A stretch of 64,000 bases of DNA from Streptomyces sp. Act143 (lineage in GTDB: Bacteria; Actinomycetota; Actinomycetes; Streptomycetales; Streptomycetaceae). Below, piece after piece: positions 28,176-36,423 of this stretch; positions within the stretch are counted from its first letter, which is position 1; every line of letters begins with the position of its first letter. The translations under genes and the position numbers were made by a program. The stretch is taken from positions 9,009,356-9,073,355 of the forward strand of contig NZ_QFRX01000001.1 of the NCBI RefSeq assembly GCF_003143935.1, written 5' to 3'. The notes under the pieces were generated by a model, which saw only the letters and a program-made list of their open reading frames with translations, ran no database searches and was not told where the DNA came from.

Positions 28176-28976
28176 GTGCAGGCAGAGGCGGGTGCGGTGG
28201 CTGATTCTTTTCCGCCGGAGCGGTCCTCGCGGCGAATCCTCCGGGACGAGACCCTGCTCGTCCTGGGGCTCTCGCTCGGCGCGAGCGGTGTGTCCGCCCT
28301 GATCAGCTTTGTCGGATCGGTCACCAAACCGGGCGGCCTCAAGGATCAGGCGGCCACCCTCAACGCCTCGGCCGCTCCCGGCCGCCCCTGGCTCGATCTC
28401 GCCTGGCAGCTCTTCGGGATCGCCTCGTCGCTCGTCCCCGTCGCCCTCGTCGCGCATCTGCTGCTGCGCGAGGGGAGCAGCCTGCGCGCCCTCGGCTTCG
28501 ACCGCACCAGACCGTGGTTCGACCTGGCCCGGGGCGCGGCCGTCGCGGCGGTGATCGGCAGCACCGGAATCGCCTTCTACCTGGCCGCACGCGGCCTGGG
28601 CTTCAACCTCACGGTGGTGCCGGAGGCGCTGCCCGAGGTGTGGTGGAAGTACCCCGTGCTGGTGCTGTCCGCGCTCCAGAACGCGATCCTCGAAGAAGTC
28701 ATCGTCGTCGGATATCTGCTGCGCCGGCTGCGCCAGTTGGGCTGGACGCCGGGGACCGCGCTGGTGGCCAGTTCCGTACTGCGCGGGTCGTACCACCTCT
28801 ACCAGGGCATCGGCGGCTTCGTCGGCAACATGGCGATGGGTGTGGTGTTCGTCTACCTCTACCGCCGGTGGGGCCGGGTGGGGCCCCTGGTGGTGGCGCA
28901 TTCGCTGCTCGACATCGGGGCGTTCGTCGGGTACGCGCTGCTGGCCGGGAAGGTGGGCTGGCTGCCGACGGCGTAA
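28176..28976 (+). CDS. CPBP family intramembrane protease
   Basis: 266 aa with about seven membrane segments. The CPBP motifs are present: EE in ILEEVIVVGYLLRRL (about residues 170-184), then a His in SYHLYQG and the final HSLLDIGAF. These residues form the metal-type active site of the Rce1/CPBP family. Substrates are unknown. GTG 28176 is preferred because GGAG lies 6 nt upstream; TTG 28164 is the longer alternative. Confidence 0.87.
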   Translation: MQAEAGAVADSFPPERSSRRILRDETLLVLGLSLGASGVSALISFVGSVTKPGGLKDQAATLNASAAPGRPWLDLAWQLFGIASSLVPVALVAHLLLREGSSLRALGFDRTRPWFDLARGAAVAAVIGSTGIAFYLAARGLGFNLTVVPEALPEVWWKYPVLVLSALQNAILEEVIVVGYLLRRLRQLGWTPGTALVASSVLRGSYHLYQGIGGFVGNMAMGVVFVYLYRRWGRVGPLVVAHSLLDIGAFVGYALLAGKVGWLPTA

Positions 28977-28994
28977 CGCGTTCGGGGGCGGGCG

Positions 28995-29804
28995 TCAGAC
29001 GAGCAGTTCGCCCTCGATGGTGGTGACCGCGCGGCCGGTGAGGAGCGTGCGGTCGCCGCGCAGTGCGGTGCGGACCCGGCCGGAGCGCGGCGAGGCCTGA
29101 AGCCCGGTCAGTTCGGCGCGGCCCAGGCGCTCCGCCCAGAACGGGGCCAGCGCGGTGTGGGCGCTGCCGGTGACCGGGTCCTCGTCGATGCCCACGTTCG
29201 GGAAGAAGCAGCGGGAGACGAAGTCGTAGCCCAGGGACGGGTTCTCGGCGCGCGCGGTGGCGATGACGCCGCGCCGCGAGTAGGCGCCGAGGGCCTTGAA
29301 GTCGGGCCGGAGGGCGTGCACCGTCTTCTCGTCGGCGAGCTCGACCAGCAGGTCGCCCACGTTCGGGCCGGTGTCGAAGGCGTGCAGCGGCTCGGCGCCG
29401 AGAGCCTCGCCGACCCCGTGGGGCAGCTCGACCGGGGTGAGCGGCGCCGTCGGGAAGTCCAGGGTGATCCAGCCGTCCTCGCCCGGGGCCGCGATGAGCA
29501 CCCCGCTCCGGGTGGCGAACCGCACCGGACCCTCGTGGGCGCCGGTCGTGTGCAGCACATGGGCCGTGGCCAGCGTGGCGTGCCCGCACATGTTCACCTC
29601 CGCGGCCGGCGTGAACCAGCGCAGCGCCCAGTCGGCGTCCCCGCCCTCGGGCAGCCGGTGCGCGAAGGCCGTCTCGGCGTGATTGACCTCGACGGCCACG
29701 TTCTGGAGCCGGTCGTCGTCCGGGAAGGAGTCGAGGAGCAGGACTCCGGCGGGGTTGCCGGCGAAGGGACGGTCGGTGAAGGCGTCGACGATTCGGATAC
29801 GCAT
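28995..29804 (-). CDS. PhzF family isomerase/epimerase-like protein
   Basis: 269 aa, full-length PhzF fold of two mirrored halves. The catalytic Glu is E44 in NHAETAF; GNPAGV, MCGHATLA and EDPVTGSAH are family signatures. Substrate unknown; most PhzF proteins outside phenazine clusters are uncharacterised, and there is no phenazine gene here. ATG 29804 begins 7 nt after the -10 box of a clear promoter, so the mRNA is probably leaderless. Confidence 0.92.
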   Translation of the reverse strand: MRIRIVDAFTDRPFAGNPAGVLLLDSFPDDDRLQNVAVEVNHAETAFAHRLPEGGDADWALRWFTPAAEVNMCGHATLATAHVLHTTGAHEGPVRFATRSGVLIAAPGEDGWITLDFPTAPLTPVELPHGVGEALGAEPLHAFDTGPNVGDLLVELADEKTVHALRPDFKALGAYSRRGVIATARAENPSLGYDFVSRCFFPNVGIDEDPVTGSAHTALAPFWAERLGRAELTGLQASPRSGRVRTALRGDRTLLTGRAVTTIEGELLV

Positions 29805-29811
29805 GACGTCG

Positions 29812-29841
29812 ACGCTAGGCGTGAGTGGCGGGTCGGACCAA
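29812..29841 (-). promoter_or_regulatory. Promoter of the PhzF gene
   Basis: On the minus strand TTGGTC (29841-29836), an 18-bp spacer and TAGCGT (29817-29812). The ATG starts 7 nt after the -10. Confidence 0.72.
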
Positions 29842-29900
29842 GGCCAATTCGGGTCCACTGGACTGAATTCCGCGCCCGGGGGGTGGAGCGGGACGCGCCG

Positions 29901-30138
29901 GGTTGGTGGTGTCAGGCGCTGTCCGGATGCGCGGGGCTGGTGGTGTCGGGCGTTGTTCGGGCGTGCGGGGTTGGTGGTGTCGGGCGTTGTTCGGGCGTGC
30001 GGGGTTGGTGGTGTCGGGCGTTGTTCGGGCGTGCGGGGTTGGTGGTGTCGGGCGCTGTCCGGATGTGCGGGGTTGGTGGTGTCGGGCGTTGTTCGGGCGT
30101 GCGGGGCTGGTGGTGTCGGGCGTTGTCTGGACGTGCTG
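29901..30138. repeat. Minisatellite: seven 34-bp tandem units
   Basis: Units start at 29901, 29935, 29969, 30003, 30037, 30071 and 30105. The core is GGTTGGTGGTGTCGGGCG followed by a more variable half. The middle units are near identical, the outer ones diverged. The unit length is not divisible by three, and no frame through it is a credible gene. There are no unique spacers, so it is not a CRISPR. It lies just upstream of the cyclase gene. Confidence 0.95.
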
Positions 30139-30197
30139 CGTCACCGGTGCGACCGTCGTCAACGCGTCACCTACTCACGACAGTTCAGGAGGCCGCC

Positions 30198-30998
30198 ATG
30201 TCCCAGCCGTCCGTCCTCCAGGCCCTGCTGGCCGGGCTGCGCGGCGGTGCCATCGAGGTCGTCGATCTCACGGCGCCGCTGTCCTCGGACACACCGGTGA
30301 TCCAGCTGCCCGAGCCGTTCGGGCAGACCCAGGTGTTCGAGCTGGAGGAGATCAGCCACTACGACGACCGGGGGCCGGCCTGGTACTGGAACAACTTCCG
30401 TACGGGTGAGCACACCGGCACCCATTTCGACGCCCCCAACCACTGGGTCACCGGCAAGGACCTCGCCGACGTGGCCTCCGTGCCGGTGGGCCGGCTGATC
30501 GCGCCCGCGGTCGTGCTGGACTTCTCCGCCGCGGCGGCCGAGGACCCCGACTTCCTGGTCGAGGTCGACCACATCAAGGCATGGGAGGCCGAGAACGGGC
30601 CGTTGCCCGACGGCGGTTGGCTGCTGCTGCGCACCGGCTGGGACGCCCGCTCCGACTCCCAGCGGGACTTCCTGAACGCCGACGACAGCGGCCCGCACAC
30701 GCCCGGTCTCTCGCCGGAATGCGCCCGCTGGGTCGCCGAGGAGTCCCCGGTGATCGGCCTCGGGACCGAGACGGTGGGCACCGACGCCGGGGCGGCGCAT
30801 GCGTTCGACCCGGCCTTCCCCTGCCACTCGTACCTCATGGGCAACGACAAATACGGGCTGACACAGCTCCAGAACCTCGGCGAGCTGCCGCCCACCGGTG
30901 CGGTCGTCATCGCCGGGCCGCTGCCGATCGTGCGGGGTTCGGGCTCACCGGCCCGCGTCCTCGCCCTGGTGGAGCGGGCTCTCGGGACGCGGTCATGA
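30198..30998 (+). CDS. Cyclase family protein (kynurenine formamidase-like metal hydrolase)
   Basis: 266 aa. The metal-binding motif HTGTHFDAPNHW (about residues 74-85) defines the cyclase/formamidase superfamily, with DLTAPLSSDTPV at the N-terminus. CAGGAGG precedes ATG 30198. The gene overlaps the next one by ATGA, so the hydrolase and a ThDP enzyme are made together. Substrate unknown; the pair suggests a degradation pathway in which one enzyme decarboxylates or splits a 2-oxo acid and the other hydrolyses an amide or ring. Confidence 0.87.
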   Translation: MSQPSVLQALLAGLRGGAIEVVDLTAPLSSDTPVIQLPEPFGQTQVFELEEISHYDDRGPAWYWNNFRTGEHTGTHFDAPNHWVTGKDLADVASVPVGRLIAPAVVLDFSAAAAEDPDFLVEVDHIKAWEAENGPLPDGGWLLLRTGWDARSDSQRDFLNADDSGPHTPGLSPECARWVAEESPVIGLGTETVGTDAGAAHAFDPAFPCHSYLMGNDKYGLTQLQNLGELPPTGAVVIAGPLPIVRGSGSPARVLALVERALGTRS

Positions 30999-32635
30999 AG
31001 GTCGCCGAGGCCGTCGGACGGGCCCTGACCGCGGCCGGTGTGCAGCAGGTGTTCGGCGTGGTCGGCTCCGGCAACTTCCACCTCACCAACGCCATGGTCG
31101 CGGCCGGCGCCCGCTTCGTCGCCGCCCGCCACGAGGGCGGAGCGGCCACCATGGCCGACGCCTACGCCCGCATCAGTGGTACCGTCCCCGCCCTCAGCGT
31201 GCACCAGGGGCCCGGCCTGACCAACGCCCTGACCGGCATCGCCGAGGCCGCGAAGAGCCGCACCCCGCTCCTCGTCCTGGCCGCCGAGGTGACCCGGCCC
31301 ACCTCCAACTTCCACGTCGACCAGACGGCGCTGGCGGAGGCGGTGGGCGCTGTCACGGAACGGGTGACGTCCGCGCACACCGCCGTCGAGCAGGCCTGCG
31401 GGGCGGTACGGCGCGCCCTGCGCGAGCGCCGCACCGTGCTGCTCAACCTCCCGCTGGAGGTGCAGGCGCTGGACGTGCCCGACACCGCCGCGAGCGCCGC
31501 GCCGCCGCCTGCCGCGCGGGCCGCCGTCGAACCGTCGGAGTCCGAGGTGTCGGCGCTGGTGGCGGTCCTCGCCCGGTCCCGCCGTCCGGTCTTCGTGGCC
31601 GGCCGGGGCGCCCGTGCGGCGGACGGCCGGGACGCCCTGCGCGCGCTCGCCGACCGGTACGGCGCCCTCCTGGCGACCTCGGCCGTCGCCCACGGCCTGT
31701 TCCACGGCGATCCCTGGTCGCTCGGCATCTCCGGCGGCTTCGCCACGCCCCTGGCGGTCGAACTGATCCAGGGCGCCGACCTGATCGTGGGCTGGGGCTG
31801 CGCCCTCAACATGTGGACCATGCGGCACGGCCGGCTCATCGGCCCGGACGCCACGGTCGTCCAGGTCGACGACGACGCGTCCGCACTCGGCGCCCACCGC
31901 GAGGTCCGCCTCGGCGTCACCGGCGACGTCGCGCGCACGGCGCGCCGGGTGCTCGAAGCGGCGGGTGACCGTCGGCGGGGTTACCGCACCGACGACATCG
32001 CGCGGGCCATCGCCTCACGGGGCCGGTGGCGTGACCTCCCCTACGCCGACGAGAGCGACCGGGACCGCATCGACCCGCGGACCTTGAGCGCCGCCCTCGA
32101 CGCCATCCTCCCGGCCGAGCGGGTCGTCGGCGTCGACTCCGGCAATTTCATGGGCTACCCCAGCGCCTACCTGTCGGTCCCCGACGAGGACGGCTTCTGC
32201 TTCACGCAGGCCTTCCAGTCGATCGGCCTGGGGCTCGCCACGACGATCGGTGCGGCCCTGGCCCGGCCGGACCGGCTGCCGGTGGCGGCGCTCGGGGACG
32301 GCGGCGCGCTGATGGGCGCGGCCGAGCTGGACACCGTACGACGGCTGGGGCTGCCCATGGTCGTGGTCGTCTACGACGACGAGGCATACGGGGCCGAGGT
32401 GCACCACTTCGGCCCCGACGGCTTCCCGCTGGACACGGTGACCTTCCCGCCCACCGACATCGCCGCCGTGGCTCGCGGCTACGGCTTCGAGGCGGTCACC
32501 GTGCGCGGCCGGGCCGATCTGAAGGCGGTGGAGGACTGGGTGGCGGGGCCGCGCTCGGCGCCGCTGCTGATCGACGCCAAGGTGACCGCGGAGCACGGGG
32601 CCTGGTGGCTGGAGGAGGCGTTCCGGGGGCACTGA
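30995..32635 (+). CDS. Thiamine diphosphate-dependent enzyme (acetolactate synthase-like)
   Basis: 546 aa, three-domain ThDP fold. The catalytic Glu is E47 in ARHEGGAATMADAYAR. The ThDP-Mg motif starts GDGGALMGAAELDTV and continues to YDDEAYG. LSVHQGPGLTNALTG is also typical. It could be a 2-oxo acid decarboxylase, ligase or hydrolase; sequence alone does not decide. The ATG overlaps the cyclase stop. Confidence 0.88.
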   Translation: MKVAEAVGRALTAAGVQQVFGVVGSGNFHLTNAMVAAGARFVAARHEGGAATMADAYARISGTVPALSVHQGPGLTNALTGIAEAAKSRTPLLVLAAEVTRPTSNFHVDQTALAEAVGAVTERVTSAHTAVEQACGAVRRALRERRTVLLNLPLEVQALDVPDTAASAAPPPAARAAVEPSESEVSALVAVLARSRRPVFVAGRGARAADGRDALRALADRYGALLATSAVAHGLFHGDPWSLGISGGFATPLAVELIQGADLIVGWGCALNMWTMRHGRLIGPDATVVQVDDDASALGAHREVRLGVTGDVARTARRVLEAAGDRRRGYRTDDIARAIASRGRWRDLPYADESDRDRIDPRTLSAALDAILPAERVVGVDSGNFMGYPSAYLSVPDEDGFCFTQAFQSIGLGLATTIGAALARPDRLPVAALGDGGALMGAAELDTVRRLGLPMVVVVYDDEAYGAEVHHFGPDGFPLDTVTFPPTDIAAVARGYGFEAVTVRGRADLKAVEDWVAGPRSAPLLIDAKVTAEHGAWWLEEAFRGH

Positions 32636-32680
32636 TCGTCGGGCCGGTGTCGTGCGATCCCGGCTCGGCGGACTGAAGCC

Positions 32681-32709
32681 TTGCCATGCGAACTATTCCG
32701 ATATATCGT
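32681..32709 (+). promoter_or_regulatory. PadR gene promoter with overlapping palindrome
   Basis: TTGCCA (32681-32686), 17-bp spacer, TATCGT (32704-32709). The palindrome CGATATATCG (32699-32708) covers the -10, as expected for an autorepressed PadR gene. Confidence 0.68.
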
Positions 32710-32751
32710 TGACGCATCGCGACAGATCAACGATGGATGGAAGTGATTGTG

Positions 32752-33378
32752 ATGCGTTCCCATGGATTCGAACGAGGACACGGTGGACCCGGCCCCCGCG
32801 GCGGCCGAGGCGGTTTCGACGGGCGGCGTGGTGCCTTCGGCCCCTTCGGGCCGGGCGGCCCCGGTGGTCCCGGCTTCGGCGGACCGGGCTTCGGTCCGGG
32901 CCCCTGGGGGCCACGAGGGCGCGGCGGACCGAGGGGGAGGGCGCGGCGCGGCGACGTGCGCGCGTCGATCCTCGCCCTGCTCAGGGACCGGCCCATGCAC
33001 GGGTACGAGATGATCCAGGAGATCGCCGAGCGCAGCGGCGGGGCGTGGAAGCCCAGCCCCGGTTCGGTGTACCCCACCCTTCAGCTGCTGGAGGACGAGG
33101 GCCTGATCGCCAGCGAGAGCGAGGGCGGCAAGAAGCTGTTCTCGCTCACCGAGGCGGGTCGCGCGGCGGCCGAGGAGGGTCCCGACGCACCCTGGGAGGA
33201 AGCCTCCCGTGGTGTGGACTTCGAGGCGCTGGGTGAGATCCGGCAGGCCGGCTTCGGTCTGATGGAGGCCTTCGGGCAGGTCTGGAAGACCGGCAGCAAG
33301 GATCAGCGCGAGAAGGCGGTCGGCGTCATCAACGACGCCCGCAAGAAGCTGTACCTGATCCTCGCCGAAGAGGACTGA
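32752..33378 (+). CDS. PadR family transcriptional regulator
   Basis: 208 aa. A very glycine-rich, low-complexity N-terminus (about residues 5-60, many GGPG, GFGGP) precedes the PadR winged helix (DVRASILALLRDRPMHGYEMIQ, PSPGSVYPTLQLLEDEGLI). A C-terminal dimerisation helix region completes it. ATG 32752 follows GGAAGTGA; ATG 32737 is in frame but lacks a ribosome binding site. The ligand is unknown. Confidence 0.88.
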   Translation: MRSHGFERGHGGPGPRGGRGGFDGRRGAFGPFGPGGPGGPGFGGPGFGPGPWGPRGRGGPRGRARRGDVRASILALLRDRPMHGYEMIQEIAERSGGAWKPSPGSVYPTLQLLEDEGLIASESEGGKKLFSLTEAGRAAAEEGPDAPWEEASRGVDFEALGEIRQAGFGLMEAFGQVWKTGSKDQREKAVGVINDARKKLYLILAEED

Positions 33379-33399
33379 CGGCGGCCGTACGGCCATGAG

Positions 33400-33433
33400 G
33401 CGGCGCCCCGCGGAGTGATCCGCGGGGCGCCGC
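33400..33433. terminator. Bidirectional terminator between PadR and SRPBCC genes
   Basis: A perfect 15-bp stem (33400-33414 with 33419-33433) and a GTGA loop between convergent genes; no T run. Confidence 0.75.
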
Positions 33434-33447
33434 GGCGCGTTGCGGCC

Positions 33448-33876
33448 TCAGGCCACCAGCGCCGCCAGCTTCCGCAGTGACTCGTTCAGCGCGGCCGTCG
33501 CCGAGTCCTTGAGCTTGCCCGCCATCAGGGACACCGCCGCGCCCGTGAACTCGCTGTCGATCCGGACCGTCGTGGCGTCGCCGTCGGGGACGAGCGTGTA
33601 GCGGTTGAGCAGGCTCACCGCCATCGGGCCCTTGCCCCGCGTGGCGAACACCCGGGCCGGCTCCAGCTCGTCGATGGTCCACTCGACCTCGGCCGGAAAG
33701 CCCATCAGCTTCATGTTCTCCTGATAGGTCCCGCCCACTTCGAGGCTCTTCGGACCGCCCTCGGGGAAGCTGGTGTGGGTGGCGTTCCACTCGCCGTACG
33801 AGGACCAGTCCATGAGCCGGTCCCACACCTTCTCGGCCGGCGCCTCGATCCGTGCCTCCGCGCTGACTTCGGCCAT
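33448..33876 (-). CDS. SRPBCC family protein
   Basis: 142 aa with the START/Bet v1-like fold: AEARIEAPAEKVWDRLMDWSSYGEW at the start, a series of beta strands, and a long C-terminal helix (about residues 108-140). The fold forms a hydrophobic pocket for lipids or polyketide-like ligands. Function here unknown. GAAGGGGTGG precedes ATG 33876. It is the only gene of its transcription unit. Confidence 0.85.
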   Translation of the reverse strand: MAEVSAEARIEAPAEKVWDRLMDWSSYGEWNATHTSFPEGGPKSLEVGGTYQENMKLMGFPAEVEWTIDELEPARVFATRGKGPMAVSLLNRYTLVPDGDATTVRIDSEFTGAAVSLMAGKLKDSATAALNESLRKLAALVA

Positions 33877-33990
33877 GCGACCACCCCTTCGTCTCCAGCT
33901 ACGGTGTCGCGGAACGTAGCCGCAGGGCCTGCAACATTCAATGCTGATGAACCGTCAGAAAATGTGGAGGCGGCCCGAGTCGGCAGCCGG

Positions 33991-34179
33991 TCAGGCCACC
34001 AGCCGGATCACCGCCGCGTCGAACACGTCCCACGCCCGCGGGAACGCGCTCTCGTCGTGGCAGTGCCACGCCTCCCAGAACAGGTCGGCGAGCCGTGCGT
34101 CCTCCGGGGCGTACACCCGGTACACGTACTGCATCCCGTCCACGGCCGGCAGCGCCACCAGCCAGCACCTGCTCTCCAT
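33991..34179 (-). CDS. Small conserved hypothetical protein
   Basis: 62 aa from ATG 34179 (MESRCWLVALP). It is aromatic- and acid-rich (DLFWEAWHCHDESAFPRAWDVFDAA), which looks like real protein rather than a shadow frame. No known domain. The start is uncertain: no good ribosome binding site, and the frame is open to TTG 34233. Confidence 0.5.
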   Translation of the reverse strand: MESRCWLVALPAVDGMQYVYRVYAPEDARLADLFWEAWHCHDESAFPRAWDVFDAAVIRLVA

Positions 34180-34367
34180 GTCCCTGTGGGACGAGCGGGG
34201 GAGCACGGCGGTTGCGTACCGGGCGCGAATCAAGGCGGCGCGCGCTCCCGTCGGAGAAACGGCCTGATCTCCTCCCCAAGGAGGAGATTCCGGCCGCCCG
34301 GTCCACTCTCCGTGGGACGTGAAGATGGTTCCCGCCGGGGATGACCCGGCCCGGCGGTGCTGATGGG

Positions 34368-35015
34368 GTGAGGGATGTGCACCCCCGTATACCCCGGCAG
34401 TCGGTGAGCGAGCCGGGAGACCACCATCGCGTGGACCACGACGCCCGGCTCGGCGAGGAGCTGGCAGTGGTGGTGTCCGGCGCGCGCCGGCGGGCGGTAC
34501 GGGACGGGGACCGGCAGATCGACACCGCCCATCTGCTGCACTCCCTCCTGGAGCACGACCCCGAGGTGCGGGCCGTCTTCGAGGGCGGGCCGCAGCTCGC
34601 GCGGCTGCTCGCCTACCTGGTGCAGCGCAGCATCGGTTACGGGCTGCGCTGGCAGGGCAGCGTCGAGGACTCCGGCGCCGTGCCCGTGGTGACCCGCGCG
34701 GACGGTTTCTCGCCGCTGGCCGCGGGCGCGCTGGAGTACGCCCACGAGCGCGGCGCCCGCCGCGGCGCCGACCGGGCGAGCGGCATCGACCTGCTCGCGG
34801 CCGTGGTCGTCGATCCGGGGGCGCGAGCCGTCGAGGTGCTGACCCGGGCCGGGATCAACGCGGACGGGGTGCTCGCGAGGATCGAGAACCTGCCTGATGG
34901 TCGTGTGCTTGACGGCCGTGTGCCTGACGGCCGCGTGCCTGGCAGCCGGGTGCGCGACAGTCGTGTGCCTGACGGCCCCGTGTCCGACGGCGGCCCCGTG
35001 TCCGACGGCCGCTGA
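34368..35015 (+). CDS. Clp N-terminal domain protein with repetitive tail
   Basis: About 215 aa. The region from about residue 25 to 160 resembles two Clp-N repeats (DTAHLLHSLLEHDPEVRAVF, SPLAAGALEYAHERGARRGAD, IDLLAAVVVDP), the adaptor-binding part of ClpC, without any ATPase domain. The tail consists of DGRVP-like repeats that continue as DNA repeats past the stop codon. Candidate starts are GTG 34368, GTG 34431 and ATG 34341; the first is used here. Possibly it handles Clp substrates (inference). Confidence 0.72.
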   Translation: MRDVHPRIPRQSVSEPGDHHRVDHDARLGEELAVVVSGARRRAVRDGDRQIDTAHLLHSLLEHDPEVRAVFEGGPQLARLLAYLVQRSIGYGLRWQGSVEDSGAVPVVTRADGFSPLAAGALEYAHERGARRGADRASGIDLLAAVVVDPGARAVEVLTRAGINADGVLARIENLPDGRVLDGRVPDGRVPGSRVRDSRVPDGPVSDGGPVSDGR

Positions 35016-35152
35016 CGGGGTAGTTGCCCGCCTGACGGTCACTGGCCGGGAGGTCGCGTGCCTGATAGCCGGGTGTCCGACTACGGCCCCGTGTCCGACG
35101 GCCGCTGACCGGGGTGTCGCCCGTCTGACGGTCACTGGCCGGGAGGTCGTGC
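34991..35152. repeat. 93-bp tandem duplication across a stop codon
   Basis: The stretch CGGCCCCGTGTCCGACGGCC...GGTCACTGGCCGGGAGGTCG occurs at about 34991-35058 and again at about 35084-35152, offset 93 bp. It includes the stop codon of the Clp-N gene. It continues the short GACGGCCGTGTGCCT repeats that encode the protein's tail. Confidence 0.75.
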
Positions 35153-35254
35153 GACCGGCAGTCGCCGGCCGGTGGGTGGGGCTTGTGACGTCCAGCCGCT
35201 GAGACAGGTGTCATCGGGGGTGACGCTCATGTCATGGCCTGTCATCATGTGCCG

Positions 35255-36253
35255 GTGCAGACGATTCACAGCAGTGCCGGTCACCGCGGCAGGGGCGTCG
35301 GGCTCGGGCTCGCCGTCGCGTCGGCGGTCGCGTTCGGAGGTTCCGGGGTCGCGGCCAAGCCGCTGATCGAAGCGGGCCTCGACCCGCTGCACGTGGTGTG
35401 GCTGCGGGTCGCCGGCGCGGCCCTCGTGATGCTGCCGCTCGCCGTGCGCCACCGCGCGCTGCTGCGTCGACGTCCCGCCCTGCTCGCCGGGTTCGGACTG
35501 CTCGGCGTGGCCGGGGTCCAGGCCTTCTACTTCGCCTCGATCTCCCGGCTGCCGGTGGGCGTCGCGCTGCTCATCGAGTACCTCGCGCCCGCCCTCGTGC
35601 TCGGCTGGGTGCGGTTCGTGCAGCGGCGGCCGGTCACCCGCGCCGCCGCGGTCGGCGTGGTCCTCGCCGTCGGTGGGCTCGCCTGTGTCGTCGAGGTGTG
35701 GGCGGGGCTCAGCCTGGACGCGGTCGGTCTGCTGCTCGCGCTGGGCGCGGCCTGCTGCCAGGTCGGCTACTTCGTCCTGTCCGACCAGGGCACCGACTCC
35801 GGCACCGACGCCCCCGATCCGCTCGGCGTCATCGCGTACGGCCTCCTCGTCGGCGCCGCCGTGCTCACCGTCGTCGCCCGCCCCTGGACGATGGACTGGG
35901 CCGTGCTCGGCGGCACGGCGGAGATGAACGGCAGCTCCGTCGCGGCCGCCCTGCTGCTGTCCTGGATCGTCCTCGTCGCCACGGTCGTCGCCTACGTCAC
36001 CGGTGTGGTCTCCGTGCGTCGGCTCTCCCCGCAGGTCGCGACGGTCGTCGCCTGTCTCGAAGCGGTCGTCGCGACGGTGCTGGCCTGGGTCCTGCTCGGC
36101 GAGCACCTGTCCGCCCCGCAGATCGTCGGCGGCGCGGTCGTCCTGCTCGGCGCCTTCATCGCGCAGTCCTCGACCCCGGTCAAGCCGTCCCCGGAACCCG
36201 TGGCGAGCGGCGGCCCGGAAAGGGAGTTGTCCCGCCGTTCGTCGGCCGCCTAG
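35255..36253 (+). CDS. EamA/RhaT family exporter 1
   Basis: 332 aa, ten predicted membrane helices in two EamA halves (AKPLIEAGLDPLHVVWLRVA; VSVRRLSPQVATVVACLEAVVATVLAW). Members of this drug/metabolite superfamily export amino acids or small metabolites. The start is uncertain: GTG 35255 (VQTIHSSAG) is preferred over ATG 35234. A second exporter gene follows downstream, separated by a leader region with its own promoter. Confidence 0.88.
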   Translation: MQTIHSSAGHRGRGVGLGLAVASAVAFGGSGVAAKPLIEAGLDPLHVVWLRVAGAALVMLPLAVRHRALLRRRPALLAGFGLLGVAGVQAFYFASISRLPVGVALLIEYLAPALVLGWVRFVQRRPVTRAAAVGVVLAVGGLACVVEVWAGLSLDAVGLLLALGAACCQVGYFVLSDQGTDSGTDAPDPLGVIAYGLLVGAAVLTVVARPWTMDWAVLGGTAEMNGSSVAAALLLSWIVLVATVVAYVTGVVSVRRLSPQVATVVACLEAVVATVLAWVLLGEHLSAPQIVGGAVVLLGAFIAQSSTPVKPSPEPVASGGPERELSRRSSAA

Positions 36254-36256
36254 GCT
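36227..36256 (+). promoter_or_regulatory. Promoter for the leader and exporter 2
   Basis: TTGTCC (36227-36232), 18-bp spacer, TAGGCT (36251-36256), placed over the end of the first exporter gene. The leader ORF's ATG is 7 nt downstream of the -10. Confidence 0.65.
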
Positions 36257-36263
36257 GCCGATC

Positions 36264-36302
36264 ATGCATACGCACCGCGTCATCGCACCGCCGGCCGCCT
36301 GA
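36264..36302 (+). CDS. Putative 12-aa leader peptide
   Basis: A leaderless mini-ORF, ATG 36264 to TGA 36302, encoding MHTHRVIAPPAA. Its position 7 nt after a good promoter and directly before competing hairpins suggests a leader peptide controlling the following EamA gene. It has no ribosome binding site, as expected of a leaderless start. Too short for standard gene finding; function is inference. Confidence 0.5.
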   Translation: MHTHRVIAPPAA

Positions 36303-36418
36303 GGCGGGCCCTCCGGAACCCCCGCCCTGCCGCGCGCCGGGCGGAACGGTGCTGCCCGCAGACGAAGTCCACGGACCCCGCTGAGCCGGGTCCCCCACTT
36401 CTGTGTGTCTGCGGAGAC
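36303..36418 (+). promoter_or_regulatory. Candidate attenuator with mutually exclusive hairpins
   Basis: GGCGGG (36303-36308) can pair with CCCGCC (36321-36326). The overlapping CCGCCC (36322-36327) can instead pair with GGGCGG (36339-36344). Further on, CCGCAGAC (36356-36363) pairs with GTCTGCGG (36407-36414), which covers the start of the GGAGA ribosome binding site of the next gene. GCGGGC (36304-36309) could also invade that stem at 36354-36359. No T run, so control would be translational or Rho-dependent. Confidence 0.5.
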
Positions 36419-36423
36419 GACAA

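Noticed and set aside
29901..30138. Repeat array considered as a CRISPR
   Set aside because: Units are directly adjacent with no unique spacers, and no cas genes are present.
29157..30998. 613-codon plus-strand frame reaching into the cyclase gene
   Set aside because: It owes its length to the 34-bp repeats that lack stops and to the antisense of the PhzF gene; only the part from 30198 is a real gene.
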